Shown here: positions 1-6,045 of the stretch, one piece after another
Numbering within the stretch: the first letter of the stretch is position 1
Layout of the letters: every line of letters begins with the position of its first letter
Source: JAAZIN01 sp964464625
Lineage (GTDB): Bacteria; Bacillota; Dethiobacteria; DTU022
NCBI GenBank assembly: GCA_964464625.1
Contig: CAYXKD010000077.1
Location: 1-8,181, forward strand
DNA: 8,181 nt
Direction of reading: 5' to 3'
Notes under the pieces: model-generated
What the model was told of the DNA's origin: nothing
The model's database searches: none
The model's input: only the letters and a program-made list of their open reading frames with translations
Made by a program: the position numbers and the translations under genes

Positions 1-16
1 CCATGCATTTAGCCGC

Positions 17-46
17 TTGACTTTGCAGAATGGAGAGGGGTAGCAT
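17..46 (+). promoter_or_regulatory. possible sigma-A type promoter for the small membrane protein and tkt
   Basis: A TTGACT hexamer at 17-22 is followed 18 bases later by TAGCAT at 41-46. These match the -35 and -10 consensus at five and four of six positions. A start of transcription near 53 would leave a short leader before the ribosome binding site at 65-70. It would also place the ATG at position 30 inside the promoter, which agrees with choosing the GTG at 78 as the start of the first gene. This is based on consensus matching only; hexamers of this quality occur by chance. Confidence 0.3.
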
Positions 47-77
47 ATCCATAGATTGGGTGGAAGGAGGTACAACT

Positions 78-260
78 GTGCTGTCACTGTCCAGATTTCT
101 TTTGCTTGTTGGAAGCCTGCTGTTAGTTTTAGATGCCGTGCTCATGTTTGCTAATATTCAAAATCCTTTGGGACTGCCGCTGCCCTGTCCAATTACACTT
201 GCAGTTATTGGCGCAGGCCTGTTCTTTTTCGCGCTTAGTAGCAATAGTTTTCGTCAATAA
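78..260 (+). CDS. small two-helix membrane protein, function unknown
   Basis: A 60-residue protein that I do not recognise. The reading frame is open from an ATG at 30, but that codon has no ribosome binding site. The GTG at 78 follows GGAAGGAGG (62-70) with seven bases of spacing, so it is preferred. From that start, residues about 7-26 are strongly hydrophobic (leucine-rich, with one Asp at 19). A proline-containing turn (residues 29-38, with Cys37) follows, and then a second hydrophobic segment at about 39-53. This suggests a hairpin with both ends on the same side of the membrane, the C-terminus being short and polar (SSNSFRQ). There is no signal-peptidase motif. The gene ends 33 bases before transketolase, with no terminator between, so the two are probably cotranscribed; that says little about its job. 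The good ribosome binding site and membrane-protein composition argue that it is real. Confidence 0.6.
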   Translation: MLSLSRFLLLVGSLLLVLDAVLMFANIQNPLGLPLPCPITLAVIGAGLFFFALSSNSFRQ

Positions 261-280
261 TAGGCGACAGGAATCCGTTT

Positions 281-287
281 AAGGAGG
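281..287 (+). promoter_or_regulatory. ribosome binding site that fixes the transketolase start
   Basis: AAGGAGG lies six bases before the ATG at 294. An overlapping ATG at 290 is in another frame and too close to the site. A second in-frame ATG at 300 would be 12 bases away. The ATG at 294 is therefore the best start. Confidence 0.75.
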
Positions 288-293
288 TAATGG

Positions 294-2285
294 ATGCTGA
301 TGAAGTCTCTCGACAATATGGCTGTAAACACGTTGCGTTTACTGGCGGTAGATGCCATTGAAACGGCTAAATCGGGCCACCCGGGCTTGCCCATGGGCGG
401 TGCAGCCCTGGCCTACACTCTGTGGTCACGTTACCTGAAACACGCTCCGGCGGCACCTGACTGGCCCGACCGGGATCGCTTTGTTCTTTCGGCCGGGCAC
501 GGTTCCATGCTTCTTTACGCACTGCTGCATCTTTTTGGCTACGATCTGTCGCTGGATGAAATTAAAAATTTTAGGCAGTGGGGCAGTAAGACACCGGGTC
601 ACCCCGAATACAGGGTTACACCGGGGGTCGAAGTTACCACCGGGCCGCTGGGCCAGGGTTTTGCTGCTGCTGTGGGTATGGCCATTGCAGAAAGACGTCT
701 GGCGGCAGAATTCAACAAGCCGGGTTTTAAGATTGTGGATCACTATACATATGTTTACGCCGGCGATGGCTGCATGATGGAGGGAATCACTTCTGAGGCA
801 GCTTCGCTGGCTGGTCATTTAAAGTTGAACAAGCTTATCTGCCTCTATGATGACAACAAGATTACCATTGACGGCAGCACGGACATTACTTTCACCGAAG
901 ATGTGGGAAAGCGCTTTGAAGCCTACGGCTGGCAAGTGGCGCAGGTAGAAGATGGCAATAATGTTGATGAGATTGCCGCTGCTATTAAACAAGCCCGGAA
1001 AGGCGAAAGACCTGTCCTGATCATGATACGCACAGAAATAGGTTATGGTTCGCCTCATAAGCAGGGAAAACCCGAATCCCACGGTGCACCTTTGGGTGCA
1101 GAAGAAGCTCATCTGACCAGGGTAAATTTAGGATGGCCAATGGAACCTCTCTTTCACATTCCTTTGGATGTAAAAGAGTATTTTGCAGCCATGCGGGATA
1201 AACTTCAGCAGCAGAAGAACCATTGGGATGAGCTCATGGTTTCTTACCGCGAAAAGTTTCCAGGGGCAGCATCCAGCTGGGATGCCTGGCATTCCCTAAA
1301 AATCCCAGACAAAATGATCAATGATCCGGCTCTATGGGAATATGATAAACCTGCCGCTACCCGGGCAACATCGGGGCGGGTGTTGCAGGAGCTGACAAAG
1401 TACCTGCCTAATCTTATTGGCGGCTCTGCTGACCTGAATGCCTCTACACAAACCTATCTGAAAGGTATGGGGGATTTTCAAGCGGACAACCCGAAGGGCA
1501 ACAACATCGCTTTTGGTGTGCGCGAACATGCCATGGGGACAATTCTTGCAGGAATTGCACTTCACGGCGGGCTTCGACCCTTTGGGTCAACCTTCTTTGT
1601 TTTTTCCGACTACATGAGGCCTTCGCTGAGGCTCTCAGCGCTCATGGGTGTGCCAGCGATCTATGTTTTTACTCACGACAGTATTGCTGTGGGTGAAGAC
1701 GGCCCCACCCATCAGCCGGTGGAGCAGCTGGCTGGCCTTCGTTCTATCCCGAATATGGATGTGCTCCGCCCTGCCGATGGCCGGGAGACGGCGGCAGCCT
1801 GGCTGCATGCCCTGAAGCGCACCGAAGGGCCCACGGCACTGGTTCTTTCGCGACAAGGTTTGCCCCAACTGGCTGGCAGCGGTAAGGAGGCGCTCAAGGG
1901 TGCTTATGTTATCGGGCCGGAGAAAAACGGGCCCGCCCAGCTGATCATTATCGCCAGCGGTTCTGAAGTTGCCCTTGCAATGCAAGCCAAAAATGTGCTT
2001 GAAGAAAAAGGATTGTCTGTTCGCCTTGTCAGTATGGTCAGCCGTGAATTATTCGAAAGACAGGACGAGTCATACCGGAAAGAAGTGCTGCCCGATGAAA
2101 TCGAGAAGCGTCTGGTTGTGGAAGCAGCCCTGCCGGTGGGCTGGGAGCGTTATACCGGGCTCAGGGGCCGGGTCATCGGGGTGTCAGGCTACGGAGCCTC
2201 GGCACCGGGTGCTCTTTTAATGGAAAAGATGGGGTTTACCGGAGATAATATCGTTCGCCAGGCAGAAGAGATTATTAAACAGTAA
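294..2285 (+). CDS. tkt: transketolase, complete single-chain form
   Basis: Thiamine-diphosphate and Mg-dependent transfer of two-carbon ketol units between sugar phosphates in the non-oxidative pentose phosphate pathway; cytoplasmic homodimer. The 663-residue length matches the usual bacterial enzyme. In order: SGHPG at 27-31; SAGHGSMLLY around His68; GPLGQG at 117-122; the ThDP/Mg site GDGCMMEG starting at 157 and ending with Asn188 in DDNKI; ESHGAPLG with His263; the catalytic Glu411 in FGVREHAMG; FTHDS with His461 followed by GEDGPTHQPVEQ; and Arg520 in LSRQ. These positions coincide almost exactly with Escherichia coli TktA numbering. The C-terminal regulatory domain (about 540-663) ends in a typical GYGASAPG...MGFT pattern. 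Many Clostridia and archaea carry transketolase as two separate genes; here it is one intact chain. It is preceded by a small membrane protein gene and followed by a strong hairpin. No defects seen. Confidence 0.97.
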   Translation: MLMKSLDNMAVNTLRLLAVDAIETAKSGHPGLPMGGAALAYTLWSRYLKHAPAAPDWPDRDRFVLSAGHGSMLLYALLHLFGYDLSLDEIKNFRQWGSKTPGHPEYRVTPGVEVTTGPLGQGFAAAVGMAIAERRLAAEFNKPGFKIVDHYTYVYAGDGCMMEGITSEAASLAGHLKLNKLICLYDDNKITIDGSTDITFTEDVGKRFEAYGWQVAQVEDGNNVDEIAAAIKQARKGERPVLIMIRTEIGYGSPHKQGKPESHGAPLGAEEAHLTRVNLGWPMEPLFHIPLDVKEYFAAMRDKLQQQKNHWDELMVSYREKFPGAASSWDAWHSLKIPDKMINDPALWEYDKPAATRATSGRVLQELTKYLPNLIGGSADLNASTQTYLKGMGDFQADNPKGNNIAFGVREHAMGTILAGIALHGGLRPFGSTFFVFSDYMRPSLRLSALMGVPAIYVFTHDSIAVGEDGPTHQPVEQLAGLRSIPNMDVLRPADGRETAAAWLHALKRTEGPTALVLSRQGLPQLAGSGKEALKGAYVIGPEKNGPAQLIIIASGSEVALAMQAKNVLEEKGLSVRLVSMVSRELFERQDESYRKEVLPDEIEKRLVVEAALPVGWERYTGLRGRVIGVSGYGASAPGALLMEKMGFTGDNIVRQAEEIIKQ

Positions 2286-2319
2286 ACAGAAGTAATAGAT
2301 TGTGTGGAAGCAATATCTT

Positions 2320-2365
2320 GATCAATGTAAGGGGCGGCTAGTGAAAGCCGCCCCTTACATTGATC
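2320..2365. terminator. perfect 20-bp hairpin between convergent genes, probable bidirectional terminator
   Basis: Bases 2320-2339 and 2346-2365 are exact reverse complements, with a six-base loop (AGTGAA). The upper stem is GC-rich (GGGGCGGCT/AGCCGCCCC) and the lower stem AT-rich, ending in TTACATTGAT on either strand. It lies 34 bases after the tkt stop and about 107 bases beyond the stop of the leftward flavoprotein gene, so it could end transcription from both. There is no run of Ts, so it is not a textbook intrinsic terminator. The alternatives are an mRNA-end stabiliser or a member of a dispersed palindromic repeat family. Confidence 0.6.
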
Positions 2366-2471
2366 TCAACGCAGGGGTTTATTCTTATATTTAATTTGTT
2401 TACCTTACAGTTAAGGGGCTGTTTCTGATGAAAGGGGTTGCCAGGGACGTCAAGCTTGCCAGTGATGCCCT

Positions 2472-3056
2472 TTAGGGTATTAATTTACTTACAAAATTTA
2501 CCCCTTCGTTATACGCGGTTTTCAATGTCGCCGGATCATTCTTGATCTCTCCCCTACTTTCCAGGCCTTGTAAACAGAGGAAACCCCCAAAGTGGTAATT
2601 GATGCTGTGAAAAAAGACTTTACCGACGGCTTCAACATTGTCGCCAAATTCCGGCCTATGCAAAGCGCCCGTGCAGATGATAAATCCAACTTTACGCTGA
2701 GAAAGTTGTACAAAAGGTCTGTTTAAGGTATATTTTGCGTGCCACCAGCATTGGAAGCGGTCAATGAAAATTTTTAACTGTGCAGAAAGGGATCCAAAAT
2801 AAACTGGTGTGGCCAGGACGAGACCTTTGGCGGTGGCAACCTTATCGTAAAGAGGCTGCATTTTGTCAGCTACAATACATATTCCATCTGCTGCACAGCG
2901 TTCGCATCCGCGGCAGGGTTCCAGTGTCAATTCATGGATGCGGATCATTTCTACGGAAATGTTGCTTTCCTCTGCGGCGCGACAAAAATAGCGCAAAGCC
3001 AGTTCACTGTTTCCATTGCGGCGTGGAGTTGACGAAATTGCCAGTATATCAGCCAA
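2472..3056 (-). CDS. Isf-type iron-sulfur flavoprotein (flavodoxin-fold NAD(P)H/FMN oxidoreductase)
   Basis: Predicted cytoplasmic electron-transfer flavoprotein binding FMN and a [4Fe-4S] cluster. Numbering is from the TTG start proposed here, 194 residues. Beta-strand 1 and the FMN phosphate loop lie at about 4-18 (ILAISSTPRRNGNSE). The compact cluster motif CX2CX2CX4C uses Cys48, 51, 54 and 59 and is characteristic of the archaeal and clostridial Isf family. The ATPVYFGS segment (82-89) contacts the flavin ring, and IDRF follows near 98. The frame stays open upstream to an ATG at 3131, which would add 25 residues. That extension looks unlike the family, which normally begins just before beta-strand 1, and its only upstream G-run abuts the ATG. 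The TTG at 3054-3056 sits behind a long Shine-Dalgarno match. The gene is divergent from the B12 radical SAM gene and convergent with tkt. Isf proteins accept electrons from ferredoxin and are linked to oxygen or peroxide reduction, but the partner here is unknown. Confidence 0.85.
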   Translation of the reverse strand: MADILAISSTPRRNGNSELALRYFCRAAEESNISVEMIRIHELTLEPCRGCERCAADGICIVADKMQPLYDKVATAKGLVLATPVYFGSLSAQLKIFIDRFQCWWHAKYTLNRPFVQLSQRKVGFIICTGALHRPEFGDNVEAVGKVFFHSINYHFGGFLCLQGLESRGEIKNDPATLKTAYNEGVNFVSKLIP

Positions 3057-3058
3057 AA

Positions 3059-3067
3059 GATCACCTC
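3059..3067 (-). promoter_or_regulatory. extended ribosome binding site supporting a TTG start for the flavoprotein
   Basis: Read on the minus strand, GAGGTGATC is a nine-base match to the complement of the 16S rRNA 3' end. Its GAGG core is seven bases before the TTG codon at 3056-3054. It is partly overlapped by a small dyad: ATCAC (3060-3064) pairs with GTGAT (3074-3078), which could mask the site in mRNA. The masking is inference, and a five-pair stem is weak. Confidence 0.6.
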
Positions 3068-3311
3068 TCCAAAGTGATTCAACCCCCAAGCAGTCTAACC
3101 CTGCCTGCTTAAAAAATATCCTGTCTGACATCCCCTTTTTGTAATAAAATGTTGATGGAATATAACAAGGGCAGTAAAGGAATCATATTTTAAGGAAAGG
3201 AGAGTTTCTCCTGCTTAATCCCGCCTTAAACCGTTGAAGGCTCTCTAAAAGAATATTGCTATCGGAAAGCAACTGGTATTAGTATTGATAAGAAAGTATA
3301 TCTAACAGGTG

Positions 3312-3327
3312 TTTACTGTATAGTAAA
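3312..3327. promoter_or_regulatory. operator-like palindrome TTTACTGTATAGTAAA
   Basis: Six-base arms TTTACT and AGTAAA flank a four-base centre (GTAT), about 210 bases upstream of the radical SAM start and 256 bases from the flavoprotein start. Symmetric AT-rich sites of this size are typical targets for dimeric repressors. No regulator gene is visible in the window, so the call rests on symmetry alone. Confidence 0.3.
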
Positions 3328-3448
3328 AGTAGACAACGTGAAATACTCTGCCTCTCATCCTGAAAATGGGTATTGGTGAACCCAGGGGCTTCATTTATTT
3401 CTTCATTCAATTTTCAGCCCGGATTCGCGCCGGCTCAGAGGATCTTCT

Positions 3449-3509
3449 GCATTATTTTGGCATTGCAAATAGTGGTAGTGGCATTATTTTACAACATTGC
3501 AGGCAATGT
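3449..3509. repeat. two copies of GCATTATTTT(N2-4)CATTGC, the second forming a CATTGC/GCAATG dyad
   Basis: Copy one runs 3449-3466 (GCATTATTTT, GG, CATTGC). Copy two runs 3481-3500 (GCATTATTTT, ACAA, CATTGC). The copies start 32 bases apart, close to three helical turns. The second CATTGC also belongs to a 7+2+7 inverted repeat, ACATTGC-AG-GCAATGT (3494-3509), which ends 27 bases before the radical SAM ATG. The arrangement looks like a regulator site overlapping the promoter or leader of that gene. Confidence 0.45.
3463..3490 (+). promoter_or_regulatory. weak candidate promoter for the radical SAM gene
   Basis: TTGCAA (3463-3468) and TATTTT (3485-3490) are spaced by 16 bases and each match the vegetative consensus at four of six positions. 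Both lie inside the repeated CATTGC element, which would make that element a natural operator. The hexamers are poor and other choices are possible. Confidence 0.2.
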
Positions 3510-3536
3510 CAAAATTAAATGAGAGGAGCATCTTAG

Positions 3537-5306
3537 ATGAAAAAGGTAGTTCTTATTGAGCCGCAATCAAAAGAAGATCATGTGTATAAAATGGTGCGGA
3601 TGCCCCGCCTGGGACTTCCGCTGCTGGGGGCGCAATTGAAATCTGCCGGTTACCAGGTTGAACTTTACTTGGGAACGGGTGAGACGCTGCCCTGGTCGAG
3701 AATTGTTGACGCTGATTATGTGGGCATTTCAACGATAACGGCCACCAGTCGTGAGGCTTATCGCATTGCCGGTTTTCTGAGGTCGCAAGGTATGACTGTG
3801 GTGATGGGAGGTATTCATGCTCATGTTATGCCTGAAGAGGCGCTGTCTCATGCGGATTACGTTGTGCGCGGTGAAGCCGATTTAACCATTGTGCCGCTGT
3901 TCCGTGCTTTGGATAAGGGTAGTTTGCCCTGGGATGTCCCGGGGGTTTCATTTTGGAACGGACGCGAGGCCGTTCACAACCCTTGCTCAACGGCGCCGGT
4001 AGAGATGGATCAGCTGCCACTGCCCGATTTTTCGCTTTTTAAAAGGCAAAAGCCCTTTCGCACGATACCGGTGATGACCTCGCGGGGCTGTCCTTTTGAT
4101 TGCAACTTTTGCAGTGTTACCCTGATGTTTGGCCGTCGCTACCGCTTTCGCAGCACGGAAAATGTTCTAGATGAACTTGCCGCATACCGGGGGCGCAGTG
4201 TGTTTTTTTGCGACGATAATTTTACCGCCAATTCTGCGCGAAGCAAAGAGCTTTTCCAAGGCATGATCGACTGTAAGACAGGATTAAAAAGATGGGGAGC
4301 CCAGATGCGTGTAGAGGCTTCTCAGGATTCAGCCATGCTCGATCTGATGCGTCGTTCTGGTGGGGATATGGCTTATGTAGGTTTGGAGTCGATTAACCCC
4401 GCCACTCTCGCTTCTTTCAACAAACAACAGAGTGTTGAGGAGGTCCGTGATTGTGTACGCCGTTTTCATGAGTTTGGGATCAGGGTTCACGGCATGTTTA
4501 TTTTTGGCGGTGAAGCTGATACGGTGCAAACAATTCGCGATACTGTCGATTTTGCTCTCGATTCCCGCATCGATAGCTTGCAGTTTGCCATACTAACACC
4601 GCTGCCGGGGACGCCGCTTTTCCAGCAACTTGAAGCTGAAGGGCGGCTCCTTACCAGACAATGGGAACTTTACGATGGTCATCACGCTGTTTTTCAACCT
4701 GCTAGGATGACGCCCTATGAATTGCAGAATGAGACTATCTCTGCATTTAAGCGGTTTTATACCTTCAGAAACATATTCAAAAATGTGCATACCCCTGGCT
4801 GGGAGACTTCCTTTTACCGCTCTGTAGGCTGCTATCTGGTGCGCCATTTTGAAAGGAAAAACCGCTGGTACGACCGGGCACTGGAACGGTTGCAGGATAT
4901 CGAACCTAAGCCTGTGCCGTTATTTTTTAGGACGCTGAAGGCACACCCCGGAGAGGGGCAAGAGGGGATGCCGGCTTCACTGCGGATTTTTCTCATTGAG
5001 AAAAAAGGGGTTCTCCACCTGCGCCTGCGTGGGATCATTAGCAACATAAATCTGCGGGAAGTCATCCGGACAGTGCGGACGCTTCTTCCAAAACGCTGTT
5101 TCCATCTTGTGATCAATGCTGAAGGGCTGCGTTTTGCTTCGGGTAAAGCTGCTGCTTCTTTTGCTCGCTTCCTCGAATGGCTGGGACAGAACAGCCGCCG
5201 CCTGCAGGTTGTTATCTCAGGGGAGGGAGATCAGAAGGATTATTTTTATGCAAAAGAACGCCGCACAAAGCTTCCCCGCTTTGAACTTCTGTTGAGCAAA
5301 CGCTAG
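3537..5306 (+). CDS. B12-binding domain radical SAM protein with C-terminal STAS-like domain
   Basis: A 589-residue predicted cytoplasmic enzyme. AGAGGAG (3522-3528) is eight bases before the ATG. Residues about 1-135 form a cobalamin-binding Rossmann-like domain of the BchE/HpnR kind (RLGLPLLGAQLKSAGY, GISTITAT, VMGGIHAHVMPEEAL, VVRGEAD), without the DXHXXG histidine motif, as is common in this class. A PLPDFSLF linker (161-168) follows. The radical SAM core spans about 175-390, with the cluster motif CX3CX2C at Cys185, 189 and 192, the FFCDDNF strand at 223-229, and GLESINP at 282-288. Residues about 375-420 (WELYDGHHAVFQPARMTPYELQ) resemble the DUF4070-type tail. Residues about 480-589 are additional: alternating strands and helices ending in LVINAEGLRFASGKAAASF look STAS-like. 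Members methylate or rearrange unactivated carbons, for example in hopanoid or bacteriochlorophyll synthesis. The substrate here cannot be told. It stands alone, divergent from an Isf flavoprotein that could supply electrons. Confidence 0.9.
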   Translation: MKKVVLIEPQSKEDHVYKMVRMPRLGLPLLGAQLKSAGYQVELYLGTGETLPWSRIVDADYVGISTITATSREAYRIAGFLRSQGMTVVMGGIHAHVMPEEALSHADYVVRGEADLTIVPLFRALDKGSLPWDVPGVSFWNGREAVHNPCSTAPVEMDQLPLPDFSLFKRQKPFRTIPVMTSRGCPFDCNFCSVTLMFGRRYRFRSTENVLDELAAYRGRSVFFCDDNFTANSARSKELFQGMIDCKTGLKRWGAQMRVEASQDSAMLDLMRRSGGDMAYVGLESINPATLASFNKQQSVEEVRDCVRRFHEFGIRVHGMFIFGGEADTVQTIRDTVDFALDSRIDSLQFAILTPLPGTPLFQQLEAEGRLLTRQWELYDGHHAVFQPARMTPYELQNETISAFKRFYTFRNIFKNVHTPGWETSFYRSVGCYLVRHFERKNRWYDRALERLQDIEPKPVPLFFRTLKAHPGEGQEGMPASLRIFLIEKKGVLHLRLRGIISNINLREVIRTVRTLLPKRCFHLVINAEGLRFASGKAAASFARFLEWLGQNSRRLQVVISGEGDQKDYFYAKERRTKLPRFELLLSKR

Positions 5307-5309
5307 TGG

Positions 5310-5343
5310 GAAGGGATCGCTTGGCTCCGGTCCAGTCCCTTTT
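5310..5343 (+). terminator. possible intrinsic terminator after the radical SAM gene
   Basis: AAGGGA (5311-5316) pairs with TCCCTT (5336-5341), followed by two further Ts. The 19-base interior can fold a second short stem (TGG/CCA around CTCCGGT). It starts five bases after the stop codon, the expected place for a terminator. The T-tract is short, so termination strength is uncertain. Confidence 0.45.
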
Positions 5344-5430
5344 CACCGGGGCATATCCTGCTGCTTCAAGTGGGCGAGGGGTGCTCTTGCCTGGAGTTGA
5401 GCCGTTATTCTTTTCAACAGGCTGGAGCGG

Positions 5431-5449
5431 TAAATCTGAAAGAGATTTA
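5431..5449 (+). terminator. AT-rich hairpin TAAATCT/AGATTTA followed by a T-run, function uncertain
   Basis: Seven-base arms 5431-5437 and 5443-5449 surround a five-base loop (GAAAG), and a TTTTT run lies about six bases further on (5456-5460). It may be a weak second terminator or part of the leader of the next gene. Confidence 0.3.
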
Positions 5450-5482
5450 GTGAAGTTTTTCCCTAAAAGTGGTTAAGCAAAG

Positions 5483-5505
5483 CAGGGAGCACGCTTTCTT
5501 CCCTG
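5483..5505 (+). other. CAGGGA/TCCCTG dyad shortly before the SLOG gene
   Basis: Six-base arms at 5483-5488 and 5500-5505 enclose an 11-base loop, ending 22 bases before the TTG start at 5528. It could be a leader hairpin or operator. The remainder of the 221-bp gap between 5307 and 5527 shows no coding potential. Confidence 0.25.
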
Positions 5506-5527
5506 TATCTCTCTGGGGGGGTCTGGT

Positions 5528-6010
5528 TTGTTCTACATTGCTGTTGTGGGCAGTTCGCAGTGCGGGCCCGCTTTGGCCTCATTGGCCGAAGAGGTGGGTG
5601 AGGAGATTGCCCGGCTTGGCAGCGTCCTGATTTGCGGCGGAGGCGGTGGGGTCATGGAGTCAGCAGCCCGCGGTGCAAGGAAACAGGGGGGGATGGTTTT
5701 GGGGATACTTCCAGGAAAAGATCCCCGGGATGGCAATAGTTTTTTGACCCTGGCGGTAGCCACCGGGCTGGGAGAGGCCCGCAATGCTATAATTGCCAGG
5801 ACGGCCGATGCCCTTATCGCTGTGGGTGGCGAATATGGGACACTTTCTGAGATTGCTCTTGCCCTGAAAATGGGAAAACCGGTGGTAGGTTTGAAGACAT
5901 GGGAGATTAATCCTCCATATAAATTGGATACTGGAATTGTGCTTTATAATACTGCCGCCGCGGCTGTAGATGCCGCCTGCTCCGCAGCCCGGGCTGCCTT
6001 GCAGTATTAA
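5528..6010 (+). CDS. LOG/SLOG-fold nucleotide-binding protein, TIGR00725-like
   Basis: A 160-residue protein of the lysine-decarboxylase-like Rossmann family that includes cytokinin-activating LOG proteins and MoCo carrier proteins. Visible blocks: IAVVGSSQC at 4-12; the glycine loop ICGGGGGVMESAARGA at 35-50; GILPG at 59-63; GLGEARNAIIARTADALIAVGG at 80-101; then GEYGTLSEIALAL at 101-113 and KPVVGL at 117-122. The LOG phosphoribohydrolase signature PGGXGTXXE appears here as VGGEYGTLSE, keeping the G-G-x-x-GT-x-x-E core but with Val in place of Pro. The TIGR00725 branch has no firm function; nucleotide or ligand binding is inferred. The start is TTG, with a G-run (5515-5521) six bases ahead as an unusual ribosome binding site. 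The protein begins two residues before beta-strand 1, so no later start fits. Its 3' end is convergent with hydA, 34 bases apart. Confidence 0.82.
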   Translation: MFYIAVVGSSQCGPALASLAEEVGEEIARLGSVLICGGGGGVMESAARGARKQGGMVLGILPGKDPRDGNSFLTLAVATGLGEARNAIIARTADALIAVGGEYGTLSEIALALKMGKPVVGLKTWEINPPYKLDTGIVLYNTAAAAVDAACSAARAALQY

Positions 6011-6031
6011 TACGGACTTCCAGTCTCCAAC

Positions 6032-6045
6032 ATCAGATATCTGAT
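6032..6045. repeat. perfect 14-bp palindrome in the SLOG/hydA convergent junction
   Basis: ATCAGATATCTGAT is fully self-complementary and fills much of the 34-base gap, its last base being the first position of the hydA stop codon (TTA on the plus strand). It has no loop or T-tract, so it is a poor intrinsic terminator. A protein-binding site or chance are the alternatives. Confidence 0.4.

Larger units (their letters stand above)
3057..3536. other. 480-bp divergent intergenic region, AT-rich, with several dyads and no gene
   Basis: No convincing coding region was found between the flavoprotein start and the radical SAM start. Small structures seen: AAGCAG/CTGCTT arms on the minus strand near 3089-3111; GGAGA/TCTCC near 3199-3211; a palindrome at 3312-3327; GGGT/ACCC at 3368-3383; CAGA/TCTG at 3436-3449; and a repeated GCATTATTTT element with a CATTGC dyad at 3449-3509. 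I could not match a cobalamin riboswitch, T-box or other named leader, though I have only inspected primary sequence by eye. The region should carry promoters for both divergent genes. Confidence 0.6.

Noticed and set aside
426..818. A 130-codon minus-strand frame within transketolase
   Set aside because: Transketolase is complete and motif-perfect across this stretch; the opposite frame is a shadow of GC-rich codon use.
2780..3112. A 110-codon plus-strand frame opposite the flavoprotein
   Set aside because: The minus strand carries the Isf cysteine motif and FMN loops; the plus frame shows no domain.
3449..3509. CRISPR-like array or insertion-sequence end
   Set aside because: There are only two short copies with no uniform spacer and no flanking transposase, terminal inverted repeats or target duplication.
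3057..3536. Cobalamin riboswitch controlling the B12-dependent enzyme
   Set aside because: I could not find the conserved B12-box (GCCACTG-type) core or a matching fold by eye. A covariance-model search would be needed to exclude it fully.
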